A stretch of 6,673 bases of DNA from JBCCWF01 sp038520475. GTDB taxonomy: Bacteria > Cyanobacteriota > Cyanobacteriia > CAKZMO01. The notes beneath the pieces were generated by a model. That model saw only the letters and a list, made by a program, of their open reading frames with translations. It made no database searches and had not been told where the DNA came from. This document shows, piece by piece, positions 5,456-6,673 of this stretch (position 1 is its first letter; every line of letters starts with the position of its first letter). The position numbers and the translations under genes are program-made. The stretch lies in NCBI GenBank assembly GCA_038520475.1, contig JBCBLF010000260.1:1-6673 (forward strand), given 5' to 3'.

Positions 5456-6268
5456 GTGGACCTACACAATATCGAAACCTACCTGAAGCCGAATCACATC
5501 AGGGATCTTCCACCTTGGGAGACGGGTTGGGCTTGGCTCGCTGGAGGCACGTGGCTCTTTTCAGAAGCTCAGCCTGAGTTAACGACCCTGGTTGATATGC
5601 AAATGCTTGGGTGGAATGAGCTGGAGGAAGACGAAAACGGATTGCTCATTGGGGCAACCTGCACGATGAGTCAACTTTTAGCGTTCAACTATCCTCCCCA
5701 GTGGCAGGCATTCAAAGCGTTGTGCAGCGCAGCGCATGAGTTGGCGTCATTCAAAGTTCAGAACACTGCAACTATTGTGGGGAATTTGTGTCTTGCACTG
5801 CCAGCGAGCACATTTGCGCCTGTTATGCTGGTCCTCAATGCTCACTATGAACTCCAGTCGCTATCCGGCGATCGCCGAATCGTCTCAGCATCAGATTTTC
5901 AAACTGGCGCAAAGCAAACGATTTTGCGGCATGGAGAGGTAGTGCGATCCATCCGTATCCCTGCAACAACGCTCCAATGGCCAGTGAGTTATCGACGGAT
6001 TTGCGTTGCGACCGCAGGCATTGCGGTCTCTATCGTTGTTGCAGCTCACGATATCAAAAATGGAACTGTGCGCTTTGGAATTGGTGGTTGTTTGCCACAT
6101 CCAGAGTTGGTTACATTTGCAGACCCGCCTACATCATTAGATCTCCGCGACGGGCTTGCTCGACAGATTCCGATAGACTGCTTTATTGATGATGAAACAG
6201 CGAGTGCTCGCTATCGGCATCATGTTACGGCTGTTTTGATGGAGCGATCGCTTCAAGAAATCTGTTAA
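5456..6268 (+). CDS. FAD-binding subunit of the xanthine dehydrogenase/CO dehydrogenase flavoprotein family (CoxM/CutM-like)
   Basis: 270 residues from GTG 5456; AGGA lies nine bases upstream and no better start precedes the first FAD motif. The N-terminal FAD domain (about 1-170) has the first family motif as LAGGTWLFS (28-36; usual form AGGxS/AGGTDL), then LVDMQMLGW and LLIGATCTM, and the second motif as ATIVGNLC (105-112; usual form TIGGN). The CO dehydrogenase flavoprotein C-terminal domain follows (HGEVVRSIRIP to the end). Such subunits pass electrons from a 2Fe-2S partner to FAD in molybdenum hydroxylases. Here no 2Fe-2S or molybdopterin subunit is adjacent: the preceding gene is the zur-type regulator and the next is an unrelated membrane protein. 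Substrate cannot be inferred. The Gly-to-Val change in the second motif may weaken FAD phosphate binding or mark a divergent subgroup. Confidence 0.88.
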   Translation: MDLHNIETYLKPNHIRDLPPWETGWAWLAGGTWLFSEAQPELTTLVDMQMLGWNELEEDENGLLIGATCTMSQLLAFNYPPQWQAFKALCSAAHELASFKVQNTATIVGNLCLALPASTFAPVMLVLNAHYELQSLSGDRRIVSASDFQTGAKQTILRHGEVVRSIRIPATTLQWPVSYRRICVATAGIAVSIVVAAHDIKNGTVRFGIGGCLPHPELVTFADPPTSLDLRDGLARQIPIDCFIDDETASARYRHHVTAVLMERSLQEIC

Positions 6269-6288
6269 TTCTGATCTTGTCAAACGTC

Positions 6289-6307
6289 ATTCACCCTTTG
6301 CGTGAAT
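6289..6307 (+). terminator. Hairpin after the FAD subunit gene
   Basis: ATTCAC (6289-6294), a seven-base loop, then GTGAAT (6302-6307): a perfect 6-bp stem 20 bases after the stop codon. No T run follows, so it is at best a weak terminator. Confidence 0.3.
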
Positions 6308-6392
6308 AGCCTTAACGTGTGCTGACTCACTACACTACGTTAACGACGCGCCAACTTCGTTAAAGAACAATCGCAAGACTAGGGTGTTTTAC

Positions 6393-6673
6393 ATGAGCCC
6401 AATCAAACGAACGCTAGAGCATGATGGAATAAATCACTTGAATACAGTGGTTTCTAAGTCTGAAGAAGGCGATCGCCAAATACTTTACGGGCGTGCACCA
6501 CAAGAATCTTTATCCCAGCCGACATCTGGACTGATTCGTTCAACTGTCAGGCGAGCTCTTGCGTGTGTTCCATTGATTGGGGCGATCGCCCTCCTCATCG
6601 GGTCTTACATTGTTATTCGAAATGAACTTGATCAGCATGGTTGGGCAGTCATTTGGAATCGTTTTACAGAGAC
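6393..6673 (+). CDS. Unrecognised single-pass membrane protein (partial, C-terminus beyond right edge)
   Basis: An open frame from ATG 6393 runs to the right edge (93 complete codons). The start has AGGG (6381-6384) eight bases upstream. Residues 1-56 are hydrophilic (MSPIKRTLEHDGINHL onward) with no signal peptide. A basic patch (IRSTVRRA) then leads into one hydrophobic segment of about 20 residues, LACVPLIGAIALLIGSYIVI, followed by RNELDQHGWAVIWNRFTE. The basic residues before the helix suggest the N-terminus is cytoplasmic and the rest is outside. Two HIP1 octamers fall within the coding sequence. I do not recognise the family: the N-terminal part would fit an envelope protein or a receptor, but the deciding domain is outside the window. 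It follows the FAD subunit gene by 124 bases on the same strand, so co-transcription is possible but not shown. Confidence 0.65.
   Translation, partial: MSPIKRTLEHDGINHLNTVVSKSEEGDRQILYGRAPQESLSQPTSGLIRSTVRRALACVPLIGAIALLIGSYIVIRNELDQHGWAVIWNRFTE

Larger units (their letters stand above)
962..6589. repeat. HIP1 octamers (GCGATCGC), ten dispersed copies
   Basis: Copies start at 962, 1109, 2004, 2526, 2556, 3471, 5868, 6244, 6469 and 6582. About 0.1 copy would be expected by chance in a random sequence of this length, so the enrichment is strong and marks a cyanobacterial genome. Almost all lie inside coding sequence (five in the pseudouridine synthase). None occurs between 3479 and 5867. Confidence 0.95.

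Noticed and set aside
1..6673. CRISPR arrays, insertion sequences, phage or defence modules
   Set aside because: No regularly spaced repeats, no transposase or integrase motifs, and no terminal inverted repeats with target duplications were seen.

Overview
The window looks like an ordinary chromosomal segment from a cyanobacterium. The octamer GCGATCGC (HIP1), typical of many cyanobacterial genomes, occurs ten times in 6.7 kb. The DUF2996-type gene belongs to a cyanobacteria/plastid family, and the Zur-type regulator also fits. Genus cannot be fixed from the sequence.

Layout from left to right. (1) 1-810, minus: 5' part of a lipoprotein with the start of an M23 metallopeptidase domain; it runs off the left edge. 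(2) 911-2662, plus: a long RluA-family pseudouridine synthase with a large N-terminal extension, divergent from gene 1. (3) 2872-3381, plus: a DUF2996 protein with a Lys/Ala-rich N-terminus, possibly the NDH-1 subunit NdhV. (4) 3462-3701, minus: a small TM2-domain membrane protein, convergent with gene 3. (5) 3923-4159, minus: rpmB (ribosomal protein bL28), followed by a perfect 12-bp terminator hairpin. (6) 4576-4974, plus: a Zur/FurB-type Fur-family regulator, divergent from rpmB across about 415 bases that hold several inverted repeats. (7) 4975-5455: about 480 bases with no believable gene, but with two hairpins (one a good intrinsic terminator) and two promoter-like motifs. (8) 5456-6268, plus: a CoxM/CutM-type FAD subunit of the xanthine dehydrogenase/CO dehydrogenase flavoprotein family, with no Fe-S or molybdenum subunit beside it in the window. 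(9) 6393 to the right edge, plus: N-terminal part of an unrecognised single-pass membrane protein.

The genes do not form an obvious pathway or operon. Most are single transcription units with their own spacers: cell-wall hydrolysis (1), RNA modification (2), translation (5), zinc homeostasis (6), photosynthetic or redox functions (3, 8), and membrane proteins of unknown role (4, 9). I found no CRISPR array, transposase, phage module, toxin-antitoxin pair, tRNA or rRNA, and nothing I can defend as a new multi-gene system. The points most worth checking are the orphan FAD subunit with an altered second FAD motif, the gene-free 4975-5455 region as a possible small-RNA locus, the inverted repeats between rpmB and zur, and the N-terminal extension of the pseudouridine synthase.
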